Positions 24,646 to 32,008 of a stretch of 32,008 bases of DNA are shown one piece after another. The notes below the pieces were generated by a model. The model ran no database searches. It was given only the letters and a program-made list of their open reading frames with translations, and was not told where the DNA came from. The stretch is from positions 1-32,008 of the forward strand of contig JALZUR010000049.1 of assembly GCA_023301025.1 (NCBI GenBank), given 5' to 3'. This stretch comes from Bdellovibrionales bacterium. Its GTDB lineage: Bacteria; Bdellovibrionota; Bdellovibrionia; Bdellovibrionales; UBA1609. A program made the translations under genes and the position numbers. How positions within the stretch are numbered: the stretch's first letter is position 1; each line of letters begins with the position of its first letter.

Positions 24646-25207
24646 AGACAATTGGTACCTCGAAAGTTTGCGATTTAAGTAGTTTTGGTAAAGGTTTAAA
24701 GTAGGCTATTTTCTTTAAAAAAGATAGAGTGCCTTGGTTTAAGGTTTTATGGTTTGAAGGTGAGATTAAATCAACATCGATAAACTTACCGTCTTTGTTG
24801 ATTTTGATTCGCACCTGAACACTCCCACTGTGTTTTAGCTTCGCAGCAATGGGTGGGTAGTGATCTTTGTTTTTTAAAAACTGATAGAGTTCTTCTTTAT
24901 AGCTAAGTTTTTCAGGTGATTCAGGCGGAGCACTTGCATTTGCAAGTTTTGAATTTTTATTAGGAAGATGAGTGTTGTTTTTAAGTGTAGCGTTGGGTTT
25001 TAACTTTGAGATAAATTTTTGAGTTTTAACTAGGTTTTTGCTGCTTTTTAGTTTTTTACTAGGACTTAAATCAGATGTTTTAATATCTATTGAAACATAA
25101 TAATTATGAGTATTTTCTTTATCTTTGTGAGGTAGGTGAAAATGACTGAAGACTAAGACCAATAGACTCAGGTGTAGAATGACACTCATTGAAAAAAATC
25201 TTCTCAT
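24635..25207 (-). CDS. tonB: TonB-family energy transducer
   Basis: A 190-residue protein. The N-terminal membrane anchor (FSMSVILHLSLLVLVFSH) has the TonB-type S-x-x-x-H pattern (Ser-Val-Ile-Leu-His), which in TonB contacts ExbB/ExbD. A basic, Ser/Asn/Lys-rich periplasmic spacer follows, then the TonB C-terminal domain: KDHYPPIAAKLKHSGSVQVR, IKINKDGKFIDVDLISPSNH, and a final TFEVPIVYEL. It passes proton-motive energy to outer-membrane receptors, most likely the receptor encoded divergently at 26132. The ATG at 25207 is preferred; the TTG at 25243 would add twelve residues before the anchor and overlap the promoter. No exbB or exbD gene is in the window. It is the first gene of the tonB-redoxin-fur group. 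Confidence 0.88.
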   Translation of the reverse strand: MRRFFSMSVILHLSLLVLVFSHFHLPHKDKENTHNYYVSIDIKTSDLSPSKKLKSSKNLVKTQKFISKLKPNATLKNNTHLPNKNSKLANASAPPESPEKLSYKEELYQFLKNKDHYPPIAAKLKHSGSVQVRIKINKDGKFIDVDLISPSNHKTLNQGTLSFLKKIAYFKPLPKLLKSQTFEVPIVYEL

Positions 25208-25228
25208 ATCTATTGTTTTTGCAAAAAA

Positions 25229-25258
25229 ATTGTAATAAAACAAGCTTTATTATTGCAA
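25229..25258 (-). promoter_or_regulatory. candidate tonB promoter
   Basis: On the minus strand TTGCAA (25258-25253) and TACAAT (25234-25229) stand 18 bases apart; TACAAT matches the -10 consensus at five of six positions. The -10 ends 21 bases before the tonB ATG at 25207. Its -35 lies inside the left arm of the 9-5-9 inverted repeat. Confidence 0.5.
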
Positions 25259-25272
25259 ATTAATTGCAATAA
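25250..25272. promoter_or_regulatory. 9-5-9 inverted repeat, candidate Fur/Zur-family operator
   Basis: TTATTGCAA (25250-25258) and its perfect reverse complement TTGCAATAA (25264-25272) are separated by five bases (ATTAA). The repeat lies between the divergent tonB and His-rich protein genes and covers the -35 of the predicted tonB promoter. A third related half-site, TTGTAATAAAACAAG (25230-25244), is a near-direct repeat of TTGCAATAAAACTAG (25264-25278), with 13 of 15 bases equal. Binding by the Fur/Zur-like protein encoded at 23702 is inferred from position and symmetry. Confidence 0.6.
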
Positions 25273-25383
25273 AACTAGTTTAGTGGTTATTTTGATCTAA
25301 ACCAGCTTATTTGTGCTTATTTCCTCTATTTTTTAAATTTAGGCAGTGATTCATAAATTTAAGTGCTAACAAGGGAGACTTTC

Positions 25384-26106
25384 TTGAAGAGCTTTTTAAT
25401 TTTTATGTTTATTTGTTCTGTAGCTTGTGCTGAAACTCCAGATTTTGTTTTAGAACAAGCGTCTGATTCACACTCTGGTCACGATCATGGTGATGGTGGT
25501 TCTAATGTGGATAACGGTGGCCTGTCAGGAGAACTTAGTGGTTCGAATGTAGTTTCAACTCAAGCCTATGAATTTTCTGGTTTATGTGGTGAAGGTTTTG
25601 TAACTAGTTCTTTTAAAGAAACTAAGATTTATATCGGTAAAAAGTCTTCAGATGATCTAGCTTTAAATGAGCAAGAGTTTTTGATTAGAGTTGTGTACTC
25701 TGCACCTGATGGAGACGCTCTAAATGATGGACGTTTAAAGTTTTATTATGAAAATGGCACTGATCTTACTCCAGTAGCATCTCCTTTTAAGAAAACTTCT
25801 AATACTAAGATTGTACTTACGGGCCTAGTTATTGAAGGCGAAGATGATTTGATAGACCAATCACTTTTAACTGATATTTTAAATGCAGCAGATGAAAATC
25901 TAACCAATAGCTACAAAAGCTATTATAAAGTTTATTTAAATAATGATTTTGACTTTTCTATGAAGGGTACAGATCTGAATATTAAAGATCTTCTTGTTGG
26001 ATCTTTAGAAAGTATAATTGTTGCAGGTGTTGGGCATTATCATTTTCCAAAATGTGTTGATGTTACTTTTAAAGATATTGTTGAGGACTTTGATTTTAAA
26101 TTGTGA
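25384..26106 (+). CDS. secreted His-rich protein of the metal-uptake locus
   Basis: A protein of about 240 residues, not recognised as a family. The TTG at 25384 is preferred over the GTG at 25363 because AGGGAG lies 6 bases before it and a signal peptide (KSFLIFMFICSVAC) then begins at once. The Cys in SVACAE could be a lipoprotein Cys, though the lipobox is imperfect, or the site could be a signal peptidase I cut (ACA). The mature start has a metal-binding His cluster (DSHSGHDHGDGG), the middle is beta-rich (EFLIRVVYSAPDGD), and the end contains another group, GVGHYHFPKC. It is the first gene of the rightward set with the TonB-dependent receptor, 25 bases upstream of it. Inferred role: periplasmic or surface binding of zinc or a similar metal. 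Confidence 0.7.
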   Translation: MKSFLIFMFICSVACAETPDFVLEQASDSHSGHDHGDGGSNVDNGGLSGELSGSNVVSTQAYEFSGLCGEGFVTSSFKETKIYIGKKSSDDLALNEQEFLIRVVYSAPDGDALNDGRLKFYYENGTDLTPVASPFKKTSNTKIVLTGLVIEGEDDLIDQSLLTDILNAADENLTNSYKSYYKVYLNNDFDFSMKGTDLNIKDLLVGSLESIIVAGVGHYHFPKCVDVTFKDIVEDFDFKL

Positions 26107-26131
26107 TTTTTTTAGATCATATCTTGTTTTT

Positions 26132-28270
26132 ATGAATTTAGCATTTCGTTTTCTAATCCTATTTGTTGTACAACTTGTTATTCATTTTAGTGTGAGTGTT
26201 AAGTCATATGGAGCTGAAGTCTTAAACCCTATTGTGGTTCAAAAAAAAGACCGCACTCGTCTTGATCCTCATGCAACTTTTAAATCAGAAAGAGTTTCTG
26301 AAAAAAGTCTTAAAAGTCCTTCTAGACAAAATTTAACTCAGGTATTGAAAGATCAAGTTGGTGTTGATGCCCAAGTCTACTGCTCTAATTGTGGCGCTAA
26401 AAGGCTTACCATCAATGGCTTAAGAGCAGAAAACACCTCTTTACTCATTGATGGCCTACCACTTCACTCTTCAGTTTCAGGTTTTTATGGGGTTGATAGT
26501 GTTGGTCCTAATGGAATTTATGAAATTGAAGTTATGAGAGGAACAGGAGCTTCGCTTACAAATCCTGAAGCTATAGGTGGGACGATAAATATAATCACAC
26601 TTGATCCTTTAGAAAGCCCATTATCTTCGCTATCCACGTCTTTTAGCTCAAATGATCAAGCTGAAGTTAGTGCTCAGAATCAACAGGCTCTTTTTTCTTA
26701 TGCAAACCAAGACAAAACCTTTGGGGTTTTATTTGGGGCTCAGTACACTGAGCAAAAACCTTGGGATGAAAATAAAAATGGGATAGCTGAGTCTCCTATG
26801 AGAGACTCTTTAAATGTTTTTACAAAAATTAAATTTATGGCAGGCAAAAAAAATGAGTTTTTTTTAAGAACCTCTATAAATGAATTAAAGATTTTAGGTG
26901 GTCCTTCTAAAAATGCAAAAAAGCCTGAAACAATTTCTGATGAAGAGGTTCTACCTAGTGATTTTGAAATTTTGGGTGATGTTGAATCAAAATATGTTGG
27001 AGATAATAGAGAAATTACAGATTGGATAAATTTAAAAAGGTATGAAGGGCAATTTAAATGGATGCATCATTTTGCCGATGATTTTAAAATAGATTTAAAT
27101 TTAGGAGTTGCAAGGCAAGAGCAACGATCTTTATACCAGCATGGTTTTGATTACGCCAACAATGATATTTTGTGGGTTGGAGATTTAAAAGTTGAAAAAC
27201 TCTGGAACGAGCATATTTTCAATGCAGGTCTTTTTTTTAAGGATCAGAGGCTTAGATCGACTTCTGAGATTTTATTTGAAGACAGAGGTTTAAGAAAAGA
27301 CAGTTTTAATCACAAATCATTAGCTTTTTATCTTAGAGATACTTACGTAATGTCTGAAAAGTTTGAAATGGATTTGGCTTTAAGGTTTGATCAAGTGAAT
27401 ATGACTTGGATTGATCTTGAAAATGAGATTTCAAATTTAGTTATTGCCCCTAGGGTTCAACTTAAAAATAGTATTACCGATCACCTTACGCAAAGACTTT
27501 CTTATGGTTTGGGCTACAGAACTCCACTCACGTACTTTGAGTCACAGCACACAAACAGTGAGGTGGGTTATGAGGTCGATATCTCAAAAATTGAGAGTGC
27601 AGACTCTTTAGTGTATACATTAAGTTATAACACCCCCAAACACTACTCAACTTTTGGTAGCCACTACACACATTTAAAGAACATGTCTTTTGCTGATGAG
27701 CCTAATGATCTTACACAACCTGTTTTTTTTAGAAATGCGAATGAAGCTTATGACATTTGGGCTTTTGATATTTTAGTAGGTTATAAGCTTAACCCCTCGT
27801 TGATGCTTGAGCTAAGTTATGAGCATTTTTTATTTGAAGATGGCTATACAAAAAAGCTTCCGACAGCATCAATAGAGCAAAGGCTTCAGTTTAAAAGCTC
27901 TTATGAAAAGGGAAGATGGTCGGCTTTTATGAATTTAAGTTTTGTTCCCTCTAGAGATCTTGGTAGGTATGGAGATTACATAAATCACTATAGAGTTTAT
28001 AGATTGTCTTCGACTGCTGAATTTATTGATCCTAAGAATTTAAAAGCAGATAGTTTTTTTACTCTAGATGCTGAAGGACAGTATAAAGTAAATAAATATT
28101 TTAGTTTAAGCTTTGGTGTTAAAAACTTACTGGATCAGACTCAAGTCAGCTCGAAAGATAGCCCTTCAATGTGGCACAACCACTTAGGACATGCTCATTA
28201 TGATGGACTTCACACTTGGGGACCTAATAGGGGGCGTGAGTGGTATTTACAGTTGTCAGCAAACTTTTAG
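26132..28270 (+). CDS. TonB-dependent outer-membrane receptor, probably for a metal
   Basis: A 712-residue gated beta-barrel transporter from ATG 26132. This start gives a signal peptide (MNLAFRFLILFVVQLVIHFS, cleavage near SYGA); the frame is open to 26018 but that would overlap the preceding gene. A TonB-box-like NPIVVQKKD opens the mature protein. The plug domain (about 65-170) contains LTQVLKDQVGVDAQVYCSNC with Cys84/Cys87, INGLRAENTSLLIDGLPLHS and GGTINIITLD. The barrel follows, ending in the aromatic C-terminal strand WYLQLSANF. Close to the end a His cluster (MWHNHLGHAHYDGLHTW) is placed in the last loop. Known zinc receptors (ZnuD type) have His-rich loops; with the Zur-like repressor and MerC-like neighbour this suggests zinc, but cobalamin, copper or a chelate are not excluded. 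Confidence 0.9.
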   Translation: MNLAFRFLILFVVQLVIHFSVSVKSYGAEVLNPIVVQKKDRTRLDPHATFKSERVSEKSLKSPSRQNLTQVLKDQVGVDAQVYCSNCGAKRLTINGLRAENTSLLIDGLPLHSSVSGFYGVDSVGPNGIYEIEVMRGTGASLTNPEAIGGTINIITLDPLESPLSSLSTSFSSNDQAEVSAQNQQALFSYANQDKTFGVLFGAQYTEQKPWDENKNGIAESPMRDSLNVFTKIKFMAGKKNEFFLRTSINELKILGGPSKNAKKPETISDEEVLPSDFEILGDVESKYVGDNREITDWINLKRYEGQFKWMHHFADDFKIDLNLGVARQEQRSLYQHGFDYANNDILWVGDLKVEKLWNEHIFNAGLFFKDQRLRSTSEILFEDRGLRKDSFNHKSLAFYLRDTYVMSEKFEMDLALRFDQVNMTWIDLENEISNLVIAPRVQLKNSITDHLTQRLSYGLGYRTPLTYFESQHTNSEVGYEVDISKIESADSLVYTLSYNTPKHYSTFGSHYTHLKNMSFADEPNDLTQPVFFRNANEAYDIWAFDILVGYKLNPSLMLELSYEHFLFEDGYTKKLPTASIEQRLQFKSSYEKGRWSAFMNLSFVPSRDLGRYGDYINHYRVYRLSSTAEFIDPKNLKADSFFTLDAEGQYKVNKYFSLSFGVKNLLDQTQVSSKDSPSMWHNHLGHAHYDGLHTWGPNRGREWYLQLSANF

Positions 28271-28321
28271 AGAAGTAAGACGATTGTAAGATTAGTGTAC
28301 GTTAAAGGTGAATGAAAATAC

Positions 28322-28747
28322 ATGAGTTCAAAGAAAAACTTAAAACCTGATTTAAATTTTAATTTAAAATCTAAGAAAGATAAGATTGGTATTTTTCTAT
28401 CAATTCTTTGTGCTTTGCATTGCTTACTTTTACCAATACTTTTAGTGGCAACAAATTTAGGTAACACCTTTGGTGATTTACATACAAAGCATGAGTACAT
28501 TCATGTACTTTTCTTTATCTTGCTTTTTCCCTTGGCTGTAAATCTTTTGTTTACTTTTTTTAATGAAGGAAAGAAAAATCTTCTCATTGTTGTTTTTGTT
28601 GGAATTGTTTTTTTAACAGTTTCACTTTTAAACACTTACAGCCATTTCTTAGAGCATGACTCTTTATCAGAAATTTTACTCTCTATTAGTGGCAGTCTCT
28701 TATTAGCCTGGGCACATTTTAATAATTTACTTAAAATTAAAGAATAG
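28322..28747 (+). CDS. MerC-domain membrane protein
   Basis: A 141-residue integral-membrane protein with four predicted spans (about 22-44, 57-78, 86-106, 117-137). The first span carries the MerC hallmark CALHC (Cys30, His33, Cys34 in ILCALHCLLLPIL). The first loop has HTKHEYIH and the third loop has SHFLEHDS, further possible metal ligands. MerC was described as a mercury transporter, but chromosomal MerC-like proteins often sit with zinc-regulated receptors. Here it is the third gene of the rightward set, 51 bases after the receptor, and may carry the metal over the inner membrane. AAGGTG precedes the ATG by about 12 bases. Its end overlaps the coaE stop by 11 bases, tail to tail. Confidence 0.85.
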   Translation: MSSKKNLKPDLNFNLKSKKDKIGIFLSILCALHCLLLPILLVATNLGNTFGDLHTKHEYIHVLFFILLFPLAVNLLFTFFNEGKKNLLIVVFVGIVFLTVSLLNTYSHFLEHDSLSEILLSISGSLLLAWAHFNNLLKIKE

Positions 28748-29321
28748 ACAAGAGGTTAGAACATTCTTGTTTTAGGCCATTGAGGCTTTTTGAGTTGTCG
28801 ATGTAAAAATCTGCTCTTTTCTTTTTTTCTTGTAAAGACCACTGAGCATTTATCCGGGCATCAATTTCTTTTAAAGACCAGTCTGGATTTCTTTTTTTTA
28901 TTCTCTTTATTTGAATGTTTTTTACAGCTCCAATGCAAAGTGTTTTATCAAATGTAGACTCTAAGTTTTTTTCAAATAAAAGTGGTATTTCATAAAAAGA
29001 AACTAAGAAATTTTCTTCAATTAAAATATTTTTTTGAATTAAAGATTCTTTTCTAACTAAAGGATGTAAGTACTCTTCTAATTTTTTAAGTTTTTCAGAA
29101 GATTTAAAAACGACTTTTGAAACCTCATTTTTTAGTTCAGAACTCTTGGTTTCTGGATTTAAGTCTAGCAGTGATATTATGTTCTTTTGGATTGAATTTT
29201 TGCTGTATAGATTTGAGACAAGACTGTCGGCTGAGACAACGCCACATCCTAAATCTTTAAAAGTTTTCAGCGCTGTAGACTTGCCACAGCCCAGGCCCCC
29301 AGTTAATCCGATCCATTTCAT
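28737..29321 (-). CDS. coaE: dephospho-CoA kinase
   Basis: The last enzyme of coenzyme A synthesis, phosphorylating the 3'-OH of dephospho-CoA with ATP; 194 residues, a normal length. The ATG at 29321 is chosen because the product then begins MKWIGLTGGLGCGKST, placing the P-loop (8-16) where CoaE has it; an upstream ATG at 29369 would add 16 residues not found in the family. Next come the substrate motif VVSADSLVSNLY, the lid region KLEEYLHPLVRKE, VSFYEIPLLFEKN, and IKRIKKRNPDWSLKEIDARI with the typical R-x-x-x-R. Some usual signature residues are altered (SADSL for DADxI). There is no clear Shine-Dalgarno. Confidence 0.92.
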   Translation of the reverse strand: MKWIGLTGGLGCGKSTALKTFKDLGCGVVSADSLVSNLYSKNSIQKNIISLLDLNPETKSSELKNEVSKVVFKSSEKLKKLEEYLHPLVRKESLIQKNILIEENFLVSFYEIPLLFEKNLESTFDKTLCIGAVKNIQIKRIKKRNPDWSLKEIDARINAQWSLQEKKKRADFYIDNSKSLNGLKQECSNLLSIL

Positions 29322-29390
29322 ATGAAAGTATGTATTACCAGGCCTTAGACTTGTAAAGATGGGGCGCAACTAAACCGAATCGTACTTTAG

Positions 29391-31172
29391 ATGAGTAGTG
29401 ATAAGTTTGAATCTTTTGGTTCATATATTTTATTAGAGAAACTGGCTATGGGTGGCATGGCTGAGATCTTTCTTTCTAAGTCTTCAGGGGCTCAAGGCAT
29501 TGGTAAGTTTGTAGCTATCAAAAGAATTTTGCCTCAATTTTCTTCTAATGAAGATTTTATAAAAATGTTCACAGATGAGGCTAAGATTTGTATGAATCTA
29601 TCTCACTCAAATATTGCAAAGATTCATGAATTTGGTATTGAAAAGTCTCAGTTCTATATTGCTATGGAGCTTATTTCTGGCAGAAACCTCAGACAAATTC
29701 TTTCAAGATTAAATAAAGAGGGACGTCCTGGGCTTTCTGTTGATCAGTCTGTTTTTATTGCAAAAGAAATTGCTGCTGGTCTTGATTATGCTCATAGATG
29801 TTTAGAAAACTCTAGTGGTAAACCCCTTAATATCATTCACCGTGATATGAGCCCGCAAAATGTAATGATAAGCTATGATGGTGAAGTTAAGGTTGTAGAT
29901 TTTGGTATTGCAAAAACTGATAAAGAAGACACTCAAGAAACACGCGCAGGAACTTTAAAAGGTAAATTTTCTTATATGTCACCAGAGCAATCTGTAGGTG
30001 GAAAGCTTGATGTGAAAACAGATGTATTCTCTTTAGGTATTGTTCTTTGGGAGATTCTTGCAAACAAAAGACTTTTTGCTTCAAATACTGAAATTGCAAC
30101 TTTAAAAAAGATTAGAGAGTGTAAGATTCCATCTATTAGTAAAATTAATCCGAAGGTGCCAGAAGAGTTAGAGCGTATTGTTAATATCTCTTTAGCAAAA
30201 AATCCTGAGAATAGGTATCTGACTTGTGCGGAGTTTTACAAAGACCTTAATAGATTTTTAAATAGATTCTTTCCAGATTTTTCATCTCATGATTTTTCTG
30301 TTTTTGTGAAAAGTCTCTATGCAGATGATGTTTTAAACAATAGAAATAAGTTCATTGAGTACTCTAAGGTATCCAATGAATATAAAAACAAAAGAAACTC
30401 ACAAAATGATCTTGGAAAAAGTGCTTTTAAAAAGAACTTTTTTGATGGAACATCAAACGATTCTAAGATTTCTTTACAAACAAGCAGTTTAATTGTTGAT
30501 AAAAGCTCTTCAGGGACGCGTGCCGAAACTACAAGTCGAAGATCAAAGAGTGTAGTAAAGAAAGTTCATCGTGGAAGAGACCTTTTAACTCCTGCTAATT
30601 TAAGTTTAGTTGCTCTGTTTGTAGTTGCAATTGGTTTAATAGTTTCTCAACTTTTACCTAACGAGTATGATGAATTTGCAAGTGAACAGCCAAACCTTAC
30701 ATCTACAATAGATGCATCTGGATTAGATACTCATAGCTTAGTCTTAACTTCAACGCCTTCTGCTGCAGCTATTTATATTAATGGTAGAAACACAGGACAA
30801 TTAACACCTGCAAGAGTTATGGTTCCTTCAAATAAAGAGTTTCAAGTAAATCTTAAAAAAGATGGATACTTGAGTAGAAATGTAACTCTATCATCAAGAG
30901 GCAGTGGATCAAAAGAAAACTATGATTTGGCAAAATTAGATATTGGGTATTTGAATATCTATTCTAAAAGTAGCAATACTGTTATTTACTTAAATGGCAA
31001 AAAGATAAAAGAGCGTACTCCTTTAAAAAATTACCGTGTTCCTGCTGGGCAAAAAATAAAAATCAAAGCAATAGACACTAAAAACAGAAGATACACTGAG
31101 AAAACTGTAAATGTTAGAGCAGATCAGAGTCTTACCTTAGAGCTTAATCCAAGAAAAAGATTAAAAAAGTAA
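29391..31172 (+). CDS. transmembrane Ser/Thr protein kinase with PEGA domains
   Basis: A 593-residue Hanks-type protein kinase. The cytoplasmic kinase domain (about 10-290) has the Gly-rich loop LAMGGMAEIFLSKS, catalytic Lys44 (VAIKRI), the catalytic loop HRDMSPQN with Asp152, DFG (170-172) and FSYMSPEQ. A Ser/Lys-rich juxtamembrane region (about 325-395) is followed by one membrane span (about 403-422, SLVALFVVAIGLIVSQLL) and two extracytoplasmic PEGA-like domains: SLVLTSTPSAAAIYINGRNT and LNIYSKSSNTVIYLNGKKIK. The HRDMSPQN loop is common in the large kinase families of myxobacteria and relatives. PEGA domains are thought to bind surface ligands or cell-wall parts, so this may sense the envelope. 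No clear Shine-Dalgarno precedes ATG 29391; coaE is divergent upstream. Confidence 0.92.
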   Translation: MSSDKFESFGSYILLEKLAMGGMAEIFLSKSSGAQGIGKFVAIKRILPQFSSNEDFIKMFTDEAKICMNLSHSNIAKIHEFGIEKSQFYIAMELISGRNLRQILSRLNKEGRPGLSVDQSVFIAKEIAAGLDYAHRCLENSSGKPLNIIHRDMSPQNVMISYDGEVKVVDFGIAKTDKEDTQETRAGTLKGKFSYMSPEQSVGGKLDVKTDVFSLGIVLWEILANKRLFASNTEIATLKKIRECKIPSISKINPKVPEELERIVNISLAKNPENRYLTCAEFYKDLNRFLNRFFPDFSSHDFSVFVKSLYADDVLNNRNKFIEYSKVSNEYKNKRNSQNDLGKSAFKKNFFDGTSNDSKISLQTSSLIVDKSSSGTRAETTSRRSKSVVKKVHRGRDLLTPANLSLVALFVVAIGLIVSQLLPNEYDEFASEQPNLTSTIDASGLDTHSLVLTSTPSAAAIYINGRNTGQLTPARVMVPSNKEFQVNLKKDGYLSRNVTLSSRGSGSKENYDLAKLDIGYLNIYSKSSNTVIYLNGKKIKERTPLKNYRVPAGQKIKIKAIDTKNRRYTEKTVNVRADQSLTLELNPRKRLKK

Positions 31173-31180
31173 AAGCACAG

Positions 31181-32008
31181 CTATAAAAGTTTTTCCCACT
31201 CCGATAAAGTATTATCATCAATGTAAGGTTCTTCTTTTGAAAATGAAGGATTTTCATATGTAGCCTTAACTCCATCAAAGCCTTTAAATGAGGTAGAGTT
31301 ATTATCACTTTCGGTGATAAAATTTGGAGTTAGGTAGGCCTTTCCCCCACCTGAGGGAATGTCTACCGAGTATGTTGGAAGTGTTAGACCTGAACTTTTG
31401 CCCCAAAGTTTTTTTTGAATTTCTAAAGAGTCTTTAATAGAGGTTTTTAAATGCTCTGTTCCTGGAGAAGGGTCGCACTGAAACATATAGTAGGGGTATA
31501 CTCTTGCACTTAATAGTTTTCGCGACAGTTTATAAATTAAAGCCTCATGATTGTTGATGCCATTTAATAAAACCATTTGGTTTAAGATTGGAACCCCTGA
31601 TGTTGTAAAGTGTTTTAGTTTTAAGAGTGTGTACTCACTTAGCTCTTGAGGGTGATTGAAGTGCGACATAAGATAAACAGGTTTGTCTCTTTTTAAAATG
31701 TGTAAAAGCCCTTCATCAAGTCTCATGGGACAAGCCGCCGGCATTCTTGAACCCACGCGTATAAGTTCAACATGTTCTATGCGTTCAATATCTGTTAAAA
31801 TGTTATCAAGCTTATCGTTTGAAAGTGTTAAAGGATCACCGCCACTTAATATAACTTCTTTAATCTCTTTATTGTTTTTTATATACTCGAGAGCTTTTTG
31901 ATACTCTGTTTTTTTTGGTAAGACTTTAAACTGACCAGTAAAGTGTTTTCTTGTGCAGTACCTGCAGTAGATACCACAAAAGTCAGTGATTAAAAAAAGC
32001 ACTCTATC
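31181..32008 (-). CDS. lysine 2,3-aminomutase-family radical SAM protein, 5' end missing
   Basis: The frame is open to the end of the window (D-R-V-LFLITDFCG), so the start lies beyond it and about 276 residues are visible. The radical SAM Cys triad CGIYCRYC is present, then the SAM-contact EVILSGGDPLTLSND and VGSRMPAACPMRL. The KamA-type substrate-binding region is visible: MFQCDPSPGTEHLKTSI and PTYSVDIPSGGGKAYLTPNF, with both Asp residues that hold the amino group in lysine 2,3-aminomutase. The PLP lysine may be in SGGGK, as in KamA. It converts L-lysine to beta-lysine, either free or for modification of elongation factor P (EpmB). The C-terminal extension (FKGFDGVKATYENP) is more KamA-like than EpmB-like. 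It is convergent with the kinase gene (8-base gap). Confidence 0.87.
   Translation of the reverse strand, partial: DRVLFLITDFCGIYCRYCTRKHFTGQFKVLPKKTEYQKALEYIKNNKEIKEVILSGGDPLTLSNDKLDNILTDIERIEHVELIRVGSRMPAACPMRLDEGLLHILKRDKPVYLMSHFNHPQELSEYTLLKLKHFTTSGVPILNQMVLLNGINNHEALIYKLSRKLLSARVYPYYMFQCDPSPGTEHLKTSIKDSLEIQKKLWGKSSGLTLPTYSVDIPSGGGKAYLTPNFITESDNNSTSFKGFDGVKATYENPSFSKEEPYIDDNTLSEWEKLL

Noticed and set aside
25274-25305. Imperfect inverted repeat CTAGTTTAG / CTAAACCAG beside the operator
   Set aside because: One mismatch in nine and a long, AT-rich gap; no link with a gene start could be argued.
26018-26131. N-terminal extension of the TonB-dependent receptor
   Set aside because: It overlaps the His-rich protein gene by 89 bases and puts about 38 residues before a good signal peptide.

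Overview
The window is a gene-dense, AT-rich stretch of bacterial chromosome with short intergenic gaps and many stop/start overlaps. The gene set is that of a Gram-negative bacterium: OmpA and DegP/HtrA proteins, lipoproteins, a TonB-dependent receptor and periplasmic lytic transglycosylases. A SpoVG homologue, a DUF1844 protein, a long Bat (MoxR/DUF58/VWA) operon, and a Ser/Thr kinase with PEGA domains and an HRDMSPQN catalytic loop are combined with low GC. Together these point to the Bdellovibrionota (Bdellovibrio/Bacteriovorax-like bacteria). This is inference from gene content; no rRNA gene is present to confirm it.

Layout, left to right. (1) 1-2660: end of an ankyrin-repeat gene, a short RecQ helicase, and on the opposite strand a decayed gene with one stop and two frameshifts. 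(2) 2733-6995: a translationally coupled pair, an OmpA-type outer-membrane protein and a large thrombospondin-type-3 repeat surface protein with a C-terminal membrane anchor, closed by a terminator. (3) 7047-10995, minus strand: tRNA-Gln(UUG) behind spoVG; then a periplasmic quality-control group (DUF1844 protein, DegP-like protease, cyclophilin lipoprotein) with a terminator at its end and a possible leaderless promoter at its head; then a catalytically dead M48-like membrane protein with a probable premature stop. (4) 11129-20757: the Bat operon in the order MoxR ATPase, DUF58, a single-TM protein with a 9-bp coding minisatellite, two VWA proteins, a TPR lipoprotein and BatD, running into a Slt70-like transglycosylase whose signal peptide is encoded inside the end of batD. 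A separate MltD-like LysM transglycosylase follows. (5) 22459-23705: an Mrp-type ATPase lacking its usual CxxC, and a membrane-anchored J-like protein lacking HPD.

(6) 23702-28747 is the most interesting block: two divergent gene sets that look like a metal (probably zinc) acquisition locus. To the left run TonB, a periplasmic thioredoxin-like protein and a Fur/Zur-family repressor. To the right run a secreted His-rich protein, a TonB-dependent receptor with a CxxC in its plug and a His cluster near its C terminus, and a MerC-like membrane protein. A 9-5-9 inverted repeat (TTATTGCAA/TTGCAATAA) lies between them, over the -35 of the predicted tonB promoter, and is a candidate operator for the locus's own repressor. 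(7) 28737-32008: dephospho-CoA kinase, a transmembrane Ser/Thr kinase with PEGA domains, and a lysine 2,3-aminomutase-family radical SAM enzyme cut by the window edge.

There is no rRNA, CRISPR array, insertion sequence or prophage. No stretch longer than 300 bases lacks a gene or gene remnant.
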